DNA of 64,000 nt from Pseudevernia furfuracea (Eukaryota > Ascomycota > Lecanoromycetes > Lecanorales > Parmeliaceae): positions 1 to 64,000 of the forward strand of contig JAIUPT010000032.1 of the NCBI GenBank assembly GCA_022315425.1, read 5' to 3'. Both the position numbers and the translations under genes were made by a program. This document shows, in pieces, positions 20,528 through 32,069 of this stretch (position 1 is its first letter; each line of letters opens with the position of its first letter). The notes under the pieces were generated by a model. The model did no database searches and was not told the origin of the DNA. It saw only the letters and a list, made by a program, of their open reading frames with translations.

Positions 20528-22658
20528 GGTGTTGAGGTAGGCGGGAGATTCGATGGAGGAGATTCGGTGGAGGAGATTTGGTGGAGGGATTGGTAAAGGA
20601 GATTGGTGCAGGAGATATTTGTAGGACTGTTGTTATTTTTTTATTGTACTGGATCTGAGAAGAACTCAAAGATTGTTGGTGAGAGGATGAGGGAGAACAA
20701 TGTGAGAGTGAGAAAGAAAAGCTGCTAATGGGCTTTATATATATATAACAACGACACGATGTTGAGACATTGAAGGTGTCAACGAACGCAAGGACCGGCC
20801 ACCGCCACTTCTTTTGGCTTTGTGTCGCGCCTTTCTTCAACACTGGGAACTTCTTTGATTTTTGAGCCTAGTGTCATTTGTCGCCTTGCGCTTTGGATCT
20901 TCTCGTGGACACGCGGTATAGGGCCTTGAACCAATCAAGCGCTTCCATTTCAGCCAACTTTTTGTAAGTTCTCCTCCATGATGCTAAGGATACCTTGTGG
21001 GGTATCTCTCCGAGAGTGAAATTGTAGATCTGGAGGGTAGTGATGCCTCTATATAGCAGTGGGTGGCAGAGACAGATATTCCACGATGACTCAGAACAAA
21101 ATGAAATCGAATGATGAGCTCAACGGCTGGCATGCAACAAGTGTATATAACTCTTTAGGCTAACATTATCTCTGTTTGCCACTCTTGTTCTTTTGTCTTT
21201 TCTCTCTTCACATCATCGTACTGCAGATAGGCATCAAAGTTTCCAGAGCAGTACCCATTACCAATCTTGTTTGCCCCAAGAAAACCTTCTTCATAGCCAC
21301 GAGACCCATCAAACAAAATCTCATTGTGGCGGGTAGGTTCGGTTGCTCACGAACATGTAAGTACAAACAAGCACAATATCTGCACAAACAGGCACAACCA
21401 TTTCATTATACTATTCGCAGCTAGCCGTTTCTAACAGTTCCTGCATTGTTTCCATTTGGCGATGGGGTTTCAAAAAGAGCTATGTGAGCTGGGATGTCCA
21501 TCTTTTTCTACTTGTAGCTGGTCATTCTTAGACTTTTCACTGCTCGCGGTCATTGGTGGAAATCTCATTGTCTTGAGAGGCTTGACGTCAAGCGGGGATT
21601 GTAGATATGCGCCATCTGCGTAGGTTTACAGAGCGCGACTTTGCTAATTTTGCGTGCTAGTAGAGAACTCGGTCTCTCGATTATCCAGTAGTTGCTCGTA
21701 GGATGGCAGCAAGCACGCCTATCACGAGCTCATAGCAGATTTATTTGTTGTAGACTTGATGAGAGTTTTGTCTGGCTTGAAGGCTGGTACTCCGAATTCA
21801 GCTTCTGCGGTGATTCTGATTGTAGAGCTTCATATTTTCGGGGTCAGACGGACTGCCTTGAACAGGTATAATAAAAACCGCACTTGCGCGATGACTGCTC
21901 CTGTTAAGTATGCGTGATACGGCATACTGCCCAAAAATAGCGTATTCTTAGAACTAATTGGCTACACGGACATATTCCTTTCCGCAAGTCTAAATGACAC
22001 ATCTCAAGAATCAACTTGCTTGACAGTCATCCGATCCATGTTTCCCGTCAAACTTAACAGCCATTCGCTAACAGACTTCTTACCTGCGTAGCTCACGTAA
22101 TGTGTCGCTAGCAATATGGATTCCTACGGCCATTACAGTGAGTTGCTTAATGCCAGATTGCTCAGAGAAAAAAACGTGGCCAGTAGGTGTCTCAACCTGT
22201 AGGAAACCGCCGCTGCGGAGTAGAGCTAGCGCTTGAGGTGTATTTAAAGTTCATGAAAGGGCAGAGAATGAAGAAGATTCTATTAGCGGACATTGCAATC
22301 CTGTTAGAGGTCCACAAGTGTTATCCGTCTTGGCAGACACCCTCGAGACAACCCACACCGCCTGATGCTCTGCCCCGAAATGTGCTTGAGCGACGACACT
22401 GCCTACATATTACATCATAATCTATTCTCGACCTTTTATAGAAACTATGGAGGCGAAAAGCGTGGCAGTGAGCCCAGTCCTGTCAGTAATGCTCAGCCAC
22501 TATCTACTTTTGCTTCACTTGCTTCAGCTTACGCAGTTTTTTCTCAATTTTCTTCATCTACCATCGGATTCCAAAGACCATTTTGATCGCCAAAGGCTGT
22601 TTGCGCCATTACTCCTTCGCACAAATATTCTCTTTCTTCCATCACTAAATTATTCAGT
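20528..22658. other. 2.1-kb gene-poor interval
   Basis: The left 300 bases are the promoter region of the minus-strand RapZ-C-like gene. The rest contains only short frames. The 82-codon frame at 21176 starts with TTG and lacks a usable Met, and the 77-codon frame at 22187 has no recognisable content. Confidence 0.5.
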
Positions 22659-23547
22659 ATGTTCAAACCCAGCAGCGAGGAATGGGTAAGCATCCTCCGC
22701 CTCACGCCAATCATACTCGGTTTGATAATACTCTTCTCTTTAACCGACTTCGGCTTAGCCATCGCATACGCCAAACAGCTCTTTAACGCTCCGCTTGATG
22801 AAAGCAAGTGGGACTACTCCAAAGACAAGCGTTGGTCTATTGTGTGAGTGAATTCCTAATGACACGACCCGCTCAACCAGGGTAAATGCGATCACTTTTG
22901 GTCGTTTGTTCCTGAAATCCGTCTTCTATTCCTTCCTGCGACTCTCGGCTGACGAATTGAGCAGCTGGTTTTTCCTCTACTCCGGATTCTTCCCGTTTCT
23001 TAGCTTCACTCACGCGACTATTGATACCATCCTCTTTTTCTTCGCACAGCTCAACCCCATCTGCACTCTCACCTTTTCAATACTTCTTTTCATCGGCTGG
23101 ATCGTCCAAATTTCCTTCTGGTGTCATTGCGACTATAGCCCAGACTCTAGTACTTGCTACCAATTCTATGTTGTTGGAAATTCGTACTCCGAAATGACTG
23201 GAAGCCTGAATGGGGTGTCTGATGAAATCACGGCTGCAAAAGTGGTTTTTGGTATAACTATGCTTGTTTTGTAAGTCTGAATGCCTTTATCGACCTCTTT
23301 CCCTCTTTTATCGCTTGTGTACAAGACAAGGGGATGGTGAGCATCTTGGATGGATGGAGCTGACGTAATTAGTTATGTCGTATACCTGGTAATGGCTGCC
23401 ACGGCAGTGCAAGAGATTAGGAGATCAAATCACGTGAGAATAAATGACAAAGAAGATCAGGACCAGGAGCAGGAGCTTGAGAGCCGCCTTCCAATGGAAA
23501 ATAGCAATCACTTTAATGGTGATCACTTCCAATTCCTTCTGCCATAG
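22659..23547 (+). CDS. Four-transmembrane protein (MARVEL-like topology)
   Basis: Exons 22659-22843, 22881-23270 and 23373-23547 encode 249 aa. Intron 1 is only 37 nt (GTGAGT...CCAG), and intron 2 ends after CTGAC branch sequence. Four hydrophobic helices: LTPIILGLIILFSLTDFGLA, WFFLYSGFFPFLSF with HATIDTILFFF, ICTLTFSILLFIGWIVQISF, and one split by intron 2, VVFGITMLVL plus YVVYLVMAAT. A Cys-bearing loop (CHCDYSPDSSTCY) lies between helices 3 and 4, and the C-terminus is charged. This is common for fungal MARVEL-type or uncharacterised plasma-membrane proteins; no enzymatic motif is visible. Confidence 0.78.
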
Positions 23548-24288
23548 GTTCATAGCTTTGAATCTGTCTTTTCAAGCACCTTTCGATTTTCTTAGGGAGC
23601 AGCAAGGCACTCGCTTGCACCAGTGTCAATATTAGACTAAGCGCGATAGCTGAGCGAAAATTGGTTGTCAGAAAACAAGTTATACTTTCCCCGAAAGGTG
23701 ACTCTCCAGTCCTTACAACCAACTCATGAACCTAAGCACTCTCCTGTGAGGATTGAAAGGCCTTTGATCTTGATCCGTATCAGCTGGAGTTCCGAGGATC
23801 GACTCCAAGTGTAGTCAAAAGATTTCTTCTAACCCACTGCGAAGATGATCAATGCTTCAAAATTTCCGGGACCGAGGGCACGCTAGGTTGTTTCAGCCTT
23901 ACAATACTCTACTCTAAGGCTGAGCTTCTTGGAATTCGTTGCGTTCAAAGACTTCTGCAATACCTTCAGAACAGTCACGTTGTTAGGTCTCACGTGCTAC
24001 TCGTGTACGACTGGGGAGGTAAGATTAAATCGCGGTAACACTTCTCATTCAGGCGAGTCTTATACAGTGGAGCTTTATGTGGGCAGACTTTGGTGTCTCA
24101 AAGCTCTGATGTTACTTTAGTACCAGAATCGCCTTCTCGGCGGAAGAAACAAGTACAGCTCCTTTACAGTATCACTATAACATGAGAGAGAGATCTTAGA
24201 AAGTATCGGAACTTAAGGTTCCAGATGGTTCTGACTTCGATGAAGGAAAGCACGCTGAGAGCACGATTTTGTTGAACAGGTTGCATTG
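23548..24288. other. Intergenic
   Basis: Convergent intergenic DNA between the four-TM gene (+) and the PLC-like gene (-). No gene seen. Confidence 0.5.
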
Positions 24289-25305
24289 CTATAAGCCATT
24301 AAGCGCATCTTGCACCTCAAAAACATCCCCTTTGTCAAAAAAATCTACTAATATCCCCTTTGGAGCCCTCCCATGCTCCTGTTGGCACAAACCGACTTGA
24401 GCACCAATACTTTCACTGCCAGTTGCAGCATTCGTCTTTCGAGCGTCTCGCCTGTCCGGTACGTCCATACCTAGCATCTCCGTGTCTAAATAATGGTTGA
24501 TGATATACATGCGCTGGTAAGCCAGACCAGGCGTTTCGGCAAGGCTTGGCGGTCGATCAATGATGCATTGCGGAAACGAGGGGTCTGTCATGTCAAAGGG
24601 CGTCTCCCAGAAATACAAAAACTCCGGGAGGATATAAGGCACTGTGTCCATGGCTCCGTAGTCGAGAAACGCAACAAGCCGGGTGCCATTTTCGATGAGT
24701 TCTCCGAGAGTCGGCCATGAATCCAGAATGGCCGGGTCATGGCTAGGTCCTGGAATATAAGCGTAGGGCTGGATACCACTTGCGGAGAAAACTTCGTCGA
24801 ACTCACTTACTCTGACGTTATCGCCATTAGTAAGTAGCAATGTAACCACCTCTTTAGGATGATCGTCCAACCATCTTTTGACAACTTGGAGGTACGACTC
24901 TACACTGCCAGCGTCTTTGAGAAAACAAGAAGTGTGGCAGAGGCTGAGTGTTCCAAAAATGTTTCGGTGGGTCTGCGCTTGCAGAAACCGGACGCCTGCG
25001 TCCAGTTGGGCTGTCACATCGACCTCTTGGTCATCCGTTGGGAGGATACCAACGAATGCGGAGTCATGAGTCGCTATTTGACTAATGTTTGAATATTTGC
25101 GGTCGCAAAGCTCCACGTGGCCATTGCAGCCGACCTGGGCTTGGGTGGGGAGATGGAAGACCATTGGTGCTATTTCTTCCATGAAGTTGATGATGGCTAT
25201 CGCCAGGACAGTGGTGCACGCTATGAAAAGCATGGTGTAGTTGAAGATAATTTGGAGGCGCACCTCAGTGTTCCGTATGCGCATTTCGCTGTGTTTGTCA
25301 TGCAA
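24289..25305 (-). CDS. PLC-like phosphodiesterase with signal anchor
   Basis: Intronless, 338 aa. A hydrophobic segment (IIFNYTMLFIACTTVLAIAI, residue 19-38) is probably an uncleaved anchor or signal peptide. The PI-PLC-X-like barrel follows: CDRKYSNISQIATHDSAFVG (catalytic His in THDS), LDAGVRFLQAQTH (equivalent of the R-x-L-D-x-R strand), SLCHTSC, YLQVVKRWLDDHPKEVVTLL and GTRLVAFLDYG. Fungal members of this TIM-barrel phosphodiesterase family are mostly secreted or surface proteins of unknown substrate. The usual second His is less clear (CHTSC), so activity is inferred. Confidence 0.82.
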   Translation of the reverse strand: MHDKHSEMRIRNTEVRLQIIFNYTMLFIACTTVLAIAIINFMEEIAPMVFHLPTQAQVGCNGHVELCDRKYSNISQIATHDSAFVGILPTDDQEVDVTAQLDAGVRFLQAQTHRNIFGTLSLCHTSCFLKDAGSVESYLQVVKRWLDDHPKEVVTLLLTNGDNVRVSEFDEVFSASGIQPYAYIPGPSHDPAILDSWPTLGELIENGTRLVAFLDYGAMDTVPYILPEFLYFWETPFDMTDPSFPQCIIDRPPSLAETPGLAYQRMYIINHYLDTEMLGMDVPDRRDARKTNAATGSESIGAQVGLCQQEHGRAPKGILVDFFDKGDVFEVQDALNGL

Positions 25306-25738
25306 GGAAGAATGTGATTGTGATGGTCTCTGCTGGAGAACTGGGCGGGCTCCATAATGCCCTTATGTTTGCGTGGCATTGTTGCTGAGGAATGAAAGGC
25401 ATTGAGAGACACAAGAGCCCAAGTGTTGTCTTGCGCTTTCAATCAAGAACAATGACGCCTTGTTAGCTATTTGTAACTAGCATAATTCTACCCCACAATG
25501 CTCTTCACGCATTAACAATACGATTTTGATTCTTACTAGGTCATCTGTATAACAACATATAGCCTTTGTTCCAGAATTCAAGACAATGGTACTCATTGAA
25601 GCCTTCTCGAAGATGTGTTCCGGAATTAAAATTTTTAGCTCTCTCACAAGAGAGATATGAGTACAAAGAAGAATCACAATAACCCTGACTACTGAAAAAA
25701 CGTATCCATCGATAACCCGAGCTTAGCATTATCTCTCT
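25306..25738. other. Intergenic
   Basis: Upstream of the PLC-like gene; nothing else supported. Confidence 0.5.
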
Positions 25739-26770
25739 CTAAGCTTCATTTCGCAACAGTCTCATTAGAATCTTTCCACTTGCATTTTTCTGAATGGCAT
25801 TCACAATCTTCACTCCCTCATCCAGCCTCTTTACAAGAACTTGGCTAATCTCTTCATCATAACCTTCTCCACATCCTCCTCATTTAGACGATTGCCGTCT
25901 GGGCTTGGTCTTCTAATAATGCAAGCGTGTGGTAGCTGACTTTAATGACTTGAGAATTGGATGCTAATGACTACGGTATCCACAATCTGTGGGTGACTGA
26001 GTAGAACGGCCTCAAGCTCTGGAGGATCAACCTGCCAAGCTCTGACCTTGATGAGCTCTTCTTTGCCATTCAAGATTTGCCATAATTTGGATTTGGGATC
26101 ACAATAGCCGACGTCTTTTGAGTCGAAGGCTCGATTGCCAACAGGTTCATTTAGATAGCCTGGGATGACCGTTGGTCATCGTACGCAAAGCCCACCGGTG
26201 ACATTATAGTCGGTAATGTTCACACCATTGTCGCGACAATCCTACAAACGCGTGAGATTAGTATGCAAGCCTAAGAAACAAGCGTGGTATTCAAAAGTTT
26301 ACTTCAAATCGATGTTTGGGACCGGTCTTCTCACGCTGCTTGCCATGTTTTCTCTGGCCACCTGATCCTGGCGACAACGAAAGTGGCTTCGGTCACTCCT
26401 ACGTTAGGAGGGCTTAGAGCGCATTCAATTGACATGTTGATGAAACCCAGAACTCAGCATAGACTTGTGTGCTCGGTGCACACTCATCGATTAGCGCTTT
26501 ATACCTTATCCGAGGACCTTTTTCCAGAGGTGCAGCGCCGATGGTTGCAGCTTTGACGATTTTCAGGATGTAGTGTTTTGTAGTTGGAGCCATGACTGTA
26601 GCGATGACCATGGGAGGTACCAGACTGAGTTCATTGGTCTGAAATACTTTGATGTTGGAGAGGGACTTGGCCAACTCGAAATGCCGCATTACCGCTCCAA
26701 CTTGGCAGGCTTTGAGGCTCGTGTATCCCATGGATTGGCAGGGTGCATAGTTCAGGGGCTCCGACCGGAC
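25739..26770 (-). pseudogene. Decayed 4-coumarate-CoA-ligase-like (AMP-binding) gene
   Basis: Reading down the minus strand from about 26770: LSLVPPMVIATVM, KIVKAATIGAAPLEKG, CAPSTQVY, then (shifted) VARENMASSVRRPVPNIDLK. After a probable former intron come NITDYNVTGGLCVR, a TGA, PGYLNEPVGNRAF, GKEELIKVRAWQVDPPELEA, and finally, after a stop and shift, KRLDEGVKIVNAI and KNASGKILMRLLRNEA, ending at 25739. These are the successive blocks of ANL-superfamily acyl-CoA ligases, including the adenylation-domain GxAPL and the C-terminal K-ASGKI lysine loop. The N-terminal half with the ATP-binding SSGTTG motif is absent. There are several stops and frameshifts. Confidence 0.85.
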
Positions 26771-27823
26771 ATCAAAAAAACTCCCTTCTTAAAACCCATC
26801 ACAGCTTGAGTCTACTCAATCTCACCTCCAGCACACATACGCAGTATCAAAACTCATCACTTCGTAGTCTAACAGCATACCGAATGCCCTTATCTCGCCT
26901 CAGAAATGCTACACTAAGCCGGCCACTTAGTCCCAATCTTCTGCAAGTCACCCACGAATTGCGCTGCGGAAGCGGTGACAGTCAAAATATGCTGCGGTTC
27001 CAATTTATAGCTTTCATTTTGCGTCCAAGAGTGATTTCATCCAAATATGCCATAAATTCACACTGTCCGTCCCAAAATGACGGAAACTTGTAGCGCTGGG
27101 GGACCACCTTTTGGGGATACTACTTGGCGTAGCGAAACGAGGGATGCGGTACTGGGACTTTGACTTGAGAGCCACAGTTTGCTAGGGGCTGGCGGCAGCC
27201 AGCGCAGAACCTTCCATCGCGGCAGACGACCCAGTGGGTGTTGGGGACATCTTAGCTTCCGGTCGGGCCATTGATTTCCTGGACCGGTTAGTCTTGTGCT
27301 GATTTGGTCTTCTGGTATCTTGTAGCGGAAAAATGTTGGTCAGGATTATTTCAAATGATAGAGCCAAAGAACATGAGCTAGAGAGGTGTCAGTCGACATC
27401 CGCAAACTGATCATCTCGTTAAGTTCGAGAGCATAGGAATGGTATCTTCGCCCATGAACGAAGTAACAAGAGATAGCGTAATGTCTCAAAACCAACCACA
27501 GATGTTCTTCTTAGAGAATAACCACAAAACTTTTTGTCTCGTCATCGCGGAACCTCGTATTCAGCGTATATTGGACTGGACTCCTTAGGAACGATGATAA
27601 GGTCTGTACAATTTGGAGGCTGAAGGTTAGCTGTCAAGTCCAAGAAGGCCAGCGTGCGTAGAGGGCTCAGGGTGATGGTGCATTCCCGTAGGCTGTTAGA
27701 CGTTGAAACTCTCATGGCTCGCAATAATCATGTATTTCAATTGTCAATGAACAGTGCTCGCAAGAAGACTGCTAATGACCGCAAGAGCCTTCTATCCGTC
27801 ACGTTTCCACCCCGTGTCCAGGA
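26771..27823. other. 1-kb gene-poor interval
   Basis: No continuation of the ligase N-terminus could be found. Frames are short and featureless. Confidence 0.5.
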
Positions 27824-28510
27824 TCAGAACCCAAGTACACCAGCAACGCCCTTGCCACCATCCAGGTTATCTGCTTCCTTCCTCATGACATCTGCTCTGA
27901 ACTTCCTAAAAGCCGCCTCGATCCTCGCTCTGCTATCCGGATCTTTGGTTATAGTCCGGCTGGCTGAGGCACTACCGGTGAGAACGCCGGTTTCACCACC
28001 CAAGAAGAGACCACCAGCGCTAAAGAAGAAGTACGTGGCAATGTCTCCAAGAGTTGTCGGTTTGACAAGAGGAGCGATGTCCGGAATAGCTTCTGTACAT
28101 GTCCCTCAAAGGTAAGCCAGCGAGACAATTGATGTGACCCTTCCTCGTGCAAATCCGTCACGAATAAGGTGGTAACAATACGTAGAGCAAGGCGAAAGAA
28201 AAGGCGGAGCGGGGAGAAAATCGTACGTACCCTCTCTACCATCAGCAAATTTCACATGCGTAGGCTTCTCCGCAGTACGAAAGGCATTAAACATCCTAAT
28301 CCTATTGCTCCTAAGTCTGAAGGCAAGGAAGAGGCCTAGACCCAAGCCAAGGAGAGATCCGACGGTTGCATGGGTACCCATCTTATTGGCAGCTGTTTTT
28401 AGAGCATCTCGGTCGGAGTCTTGCAGGTCATGCTTGAAATGTTCTTCCGCGAGCTTGCTGATGTCCTCGCCCGCGTTCTTGCGGAGGATGGCGAAAGAGT
28501 CGGCGGACAT
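27824..28510 (-). CDS. Small conserved membrane protein, two hydrophobic segments
   Basis: Exons 28510-28231 and 28092-27824 join over a 138-nt intron (GTACGT...TACAG) to give 182 aa. The N-terminus is soluble (MSADSFAILRKNAGEDISKL), then a Gly-rich helix GSLLGLGLGLFLAFRLR with a basic end. In exon 2 comes PTTLGDIATYFFFSAGGLFL and a second Gly-rich helix, followed by a charged C-terminal helix (RARIEAAFRKFRADVMRKEA). The paired Gly-rich hairpin resembles small inner-mitochondrial or organellar membrane proteins, but I do not recognise a named family. Confidence 0.72.
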
Positions 28511-29590
28511 TGCAGCAGTGTATTAAACTGATTGTTTCTTATGCAATAAAACCTAACAACGCACCTGTTCAACATAAGGCGATAATATAAAAGGAAGTAC
28601 GAGGAGAAGGTTAAAGGTGATCTTGAAGCCCTCGTTGCTCCAACATCTGACGTCATTAGCCGCGGAAATTTACTCGCTAATGTAATAATGCTAGTGCTAG
28701 CGCGTGTATGAGTTACCGCTCCGATTGAAAATTGGAAAACAGTGCGAACCAAAGTCACAACAGTCACAGCCTTTTCCCAGCGTGTCATGTGAAGAAGCTG
28801 CTACTAGATCGTGGAGACGGTGTGAATCATCCAGATGGAGGTCACAGCAGCGTTCTAGATGAGGCATCATCAAATGGACATCAAGACGTGCTGTAGTTGC
28901 TGCTCGCTCATGGAGCTACTGCTAATAACTATAGTTGAATAGGACTCAACGTTGTCATTTAAGTAGGTGACTTTGAATGGAGATGATTTAGTAAAGCCTT
29001 GAACCTCGCAACCCTTACAGCGGTACTTTACAAGCGATAGCTTCCTTCCATATCCTTGGTAGTTGAGGAAGCCATTCAACGATGCGCTTTGCAAGTGGGT
29101 CTTTCCTGTTCTGCGACCGCTGACGCTTCTCTTATTACTCCCGATGGACTAACATAAGAAATGTAGACACGACAAGGGTATCGTTCATGCATGATCTCAC
29201 GATTCTCGCACAGCTCGTTGCGAAGGCAAATATCATCGCCACGAGCTTATCTGAGCTAGGTCTTTACTCCAGTCAACATCTCCTCCGCAACAGTAATTTC
29301 AACCCAAAACGACAGTGTCGACACGCTACAAACTGGACTTTACAGTCAGCATTTTTAAACTTCAAGCCCCGGTCATGTATGGGAAAAGCCTCATCAACAC
29401 TCCTTGAGGGGGATTACAGCTCAATTCCCAGTGATAGTCTCGTGACACACAAATGCCTAAAGCGGCTCCATCTCTTTTTATGGCGTTACTACAAATTATT
29501 TTCAGGAAATGACACAGTCAGCGACGGCCTCCGATAAAGATCCGGCAACCCAAAATCAGGTCTAAAAGCTGCACCTGATACCGGTGGCGT
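28511..29590. other. Gene-poor interval with an ankyrin scrap
   Basis: Upstream of the membrane-protein gene; apart from the ankyrin relic at 28790-28932 nothing is supported. Confidence 0.5.
28790..28932 (+). pseudogene. Ankyrin-repeat relic
   Basis: The + frame reads KKLLLDRGDGVNHPDGGHSS, LDEASSNGHQDVL, a stop, then LLLAHGATANN, that is about one and a half ankyrin repeats of the type found in fungal NACHT-ankyrin proteins. It lies opposite in strand to the larger ankyrin relic to its right and may be a separate copy. Confidence 0.65.
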
Positions 29591-29599
29591 AGTTGTAGT

Positions 29600-31275
29600 C
29601 TCGAAATCGTGCGAGCGTTGCGTACTCGATCTCAACGGCAGAAAAAAGCTTTTCTGCATATCCAAGACCCTCAACATATCCACATCCTCGTTCGCGAGCG
29701 CAATCTGCTTAGCCGTCCGGTCTTACAAATTCTGACGCATGTAATCGGCGCCTTTAGAGATGAGCTGGCGAGCGTCGTCAGCATAGCCGAGTTTTACAGC
29801 TGCGAAAAACGTGCGCTAGACGTGGCTTCAATGGCAGTCATTTGTTGAAGCGCCGGCGGCGATCGGAAGGACGGCGATGTCGTAATTTCCTTGCTTCTGG
29901 GCTGTGAGGAGGGGTGTTAGGCCCACAGTTTCTGGGAGATCTAGACTGTGGGAGTGTTGGAAGAGCATTTCGGTCAGGTCTGGGTCTCAACCGCTTGCCA
30001 CAATGGGGAGTGGAGTGCGTTGGAGGTGGTAGGGACTATTTACGGTGACATTTGCCTCCAGGAGCGAACGCAAAATTTCTGGCTGTTATTTGCAATAGCG
30101 TAGTGCAATGCCGTGTCGCCGGTAGTCGGTTTCAGTCGACAAGATTAGATGTATTACCCGAGTTGATGGTGGGACTAACTCCTGAAGTATCTTCTGGACA
30201 TCGTTGAATGACTCTTTGCTGTATAAGGTCCAAACGATAGCATTTTGCGAGAGACCACGTTGGCGTTGATCTTGACGGCGGTAAAATTCATTCGGCAAGT
30301 GGCCACTGATGTTCTCTGGATTCTGCATCCATTCCATTCTCCCATGCCGCTCGAAGTGGTGTCCTTTTCTGGTTTTCCCTGAGTGTTGAGTCAGCGCCTG
30401 CATGAGGCAAGGTCCGAATTATATTCACGTGACCTCCACGGCATGCTTCGTGTAAAGATGTTTGCCCACCATTCGCTCTCGCGCTTTTTACCAAATCCGA
30501 ACGGAGGAGTAGGCGGACAACTGCTAAATCTCACTAAAGCAAGCTACATGCAAAGTGGTACGCAATTTGCTATCTAACCTGTAAAGGTCCTTCTTACGAT
30601 ATTCCAAGAAGACTTTACCTCAATACCACCTTCACCATCTTGGAGCGAGGCCTCAGTGTATCTTTCCAGCAATTGGTCAACAATTTCGACGAAGTTCGAT
30701 TTCATAGCTACGATCAGTGCTGAGTCATGAATGCTGTTGATAGAGTTGATGTCGATGTTTGGATGGGAAAGTAAGAGTCTAATGATGGCGGCGTTGTCGT
30801 TGATGGTGGCAAGTGAGAGTGCGATTTTACCATCGAGGTCCTTCAAGTTCACGTTTATCCCACATTTTTCCAGAAGTAGCTTGACCACCTCTTCTCTATC
30901 GACTTTAGGGAAAGTGGACATCATAAGCAGGGTCCCGTTCTCCTTCGCCAGCATATCTAGTGTTGACGTTCAAATCAGGCCGCGCTAGTAGCAATGCAAC
31001 AATTCCAGTGTGATCATCTGTATTGACGGTGAAGGCCTCGAGAAACGCAAAGGTTTTTCGCGGACTCCGGACATTGATGGAAGACCCGAGATCAAGAAGC
31101 TCCTGAACCGATTGAAGGCGTTCATTTTTAAAAGCATACATCAAAGCAGCCTGCTCATACTCCGGATCGATGGCATCAATATCAGGTCATTTCTTCTGAA
31201 TAAGATCAGGGATGATAGATTTCAAGCCGTGCAATGCCGCTCTATGGATTTCGGTCAAGAGTATTCCAACTTTCA
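29600..31275 (-). pseudogene. Ankyrin-repeat part of a broken NACHT-ZZ-ankyrin gene
   Basis: From about 31275 downward: HRAALHGLKSIIPDLIQKK, a stop, DIDAIDPEYEQAALMYAFKN, VQELLDLGSSINVRSP, then VVKLLLEKCGINVNLKDLDG, IIRLLLSHPNIDINSINS, EIVDQLLERY, QTSLHEACRGGHVNIIRTL, TGDTALHYAIANNSQ and finally DDARQLISKGADY and DVDMLRVLDMQ. At least eight ankyrin-like units are visible across stops and frameshifts. It fits as the C-terminal part of the STAND protein whose other parts lie at 31285-32498. Confidence 0.8.
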
Positions 31276-31284
31276 AGTCTATGT

Positions 31285-32062
31285 TGATCTTTGACTGGAG
31301 AGTTTAGAATACTTTGCTCGGGCAGGGGATGATGAAATACGCCAATTCGTGGAGTTCGAAATGAATAAGCGAACAAAGAAAGACCAGCACCAGAGGAACC
31401 ATACCCGTCTTAGGTCCACTTCTCTCAGCGGGTCATCGCTCGCCAGAGGCCTTGAAGGCCGACCTGCCCTGAGACAACAAATGGTTGACGGAATCGTGGG
31501 GAATCCACGTAGCTCGTATCTCTTGGCAAGCCTGTACATTGAGAACGTTGCCTCGAGAACTGACGTTGAGAAAATCGAAGACGCTTTGCTGGACTTACCT
31601 CTTAGCTTAGACGAGGTATATCAAGACAAGATGAAGCGATTTTAAATGCAGAGTCAGTACACTCGCAAAGTCGCGATGGGGACTTTATGTTGGATCGTGT
31701 ACAATTCGAGGCTGTTGAATTTCTTGGACATTCAACATGCGTTGGCAGTACGAGTGGGCCAGCCAACCCTTGACGAACGCGAAAAGACAGGTGAAGCGGA
31801 AATGATATTGTATATAGATGGCCTGGTCACAGTCGCAACCGACAAGACCGCTGTCCGTATCCATCTTTCATTGCACGAGTGTCTCAAGAAGTATGGTCAA
31901 CAATGGTTTCCCGTGGCTGATCTTAATACTTATGGCCAAGAGACTTCCGACGTATCTGAATTACGAAGTGATGACAAGGCCTTTTTCGACTGATCCACGC
32001 AACCAAATTCAGAATCGACTAAAAACCTCTCCTTTGTTATCATACGCCGCTCTATACTGAAA
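31285..32062 (+). pseudogene. Inverted middle segment of the NACHT-ZZ-ankyrin gene
   Basis: On the + strand, against the flanking parts: DDEIRQFVEFEMNK, MVDGIVGN, YLLASLYIENVASRTDVEKI, LPLSLDEVYQDKMKR, a TAA, then YTRKVAMGTLCWIVY, LDIQHALAVRVG, YIDGLVTVATDKTAVRIHLS, and, after a shift, TYLNYEVMTRPFSTDP and SPLLSYAALY. This is the winged-helix and post-NACHT section of fungal STAND proteins and normally sits between the NACHT/ZZ part and the ankyrin repeats. It therefore appears inverted in place. Confidence 0.78.
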
Positions 32063-32069
32063 GGACCAT

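Noticed and set aside
21176..21424. Small secreted protein (hydrophobic N-terminus)
   Set aside because: The frame starts at TTG with no in-frame Met before or within the hydrophobic segment.
22187..22420. 77-codon + frame upstream of the four-TM gene
   Set aside because: Starts at a non-ATG codon, no conserved pattern, and the adjacent gene has its own clear start.
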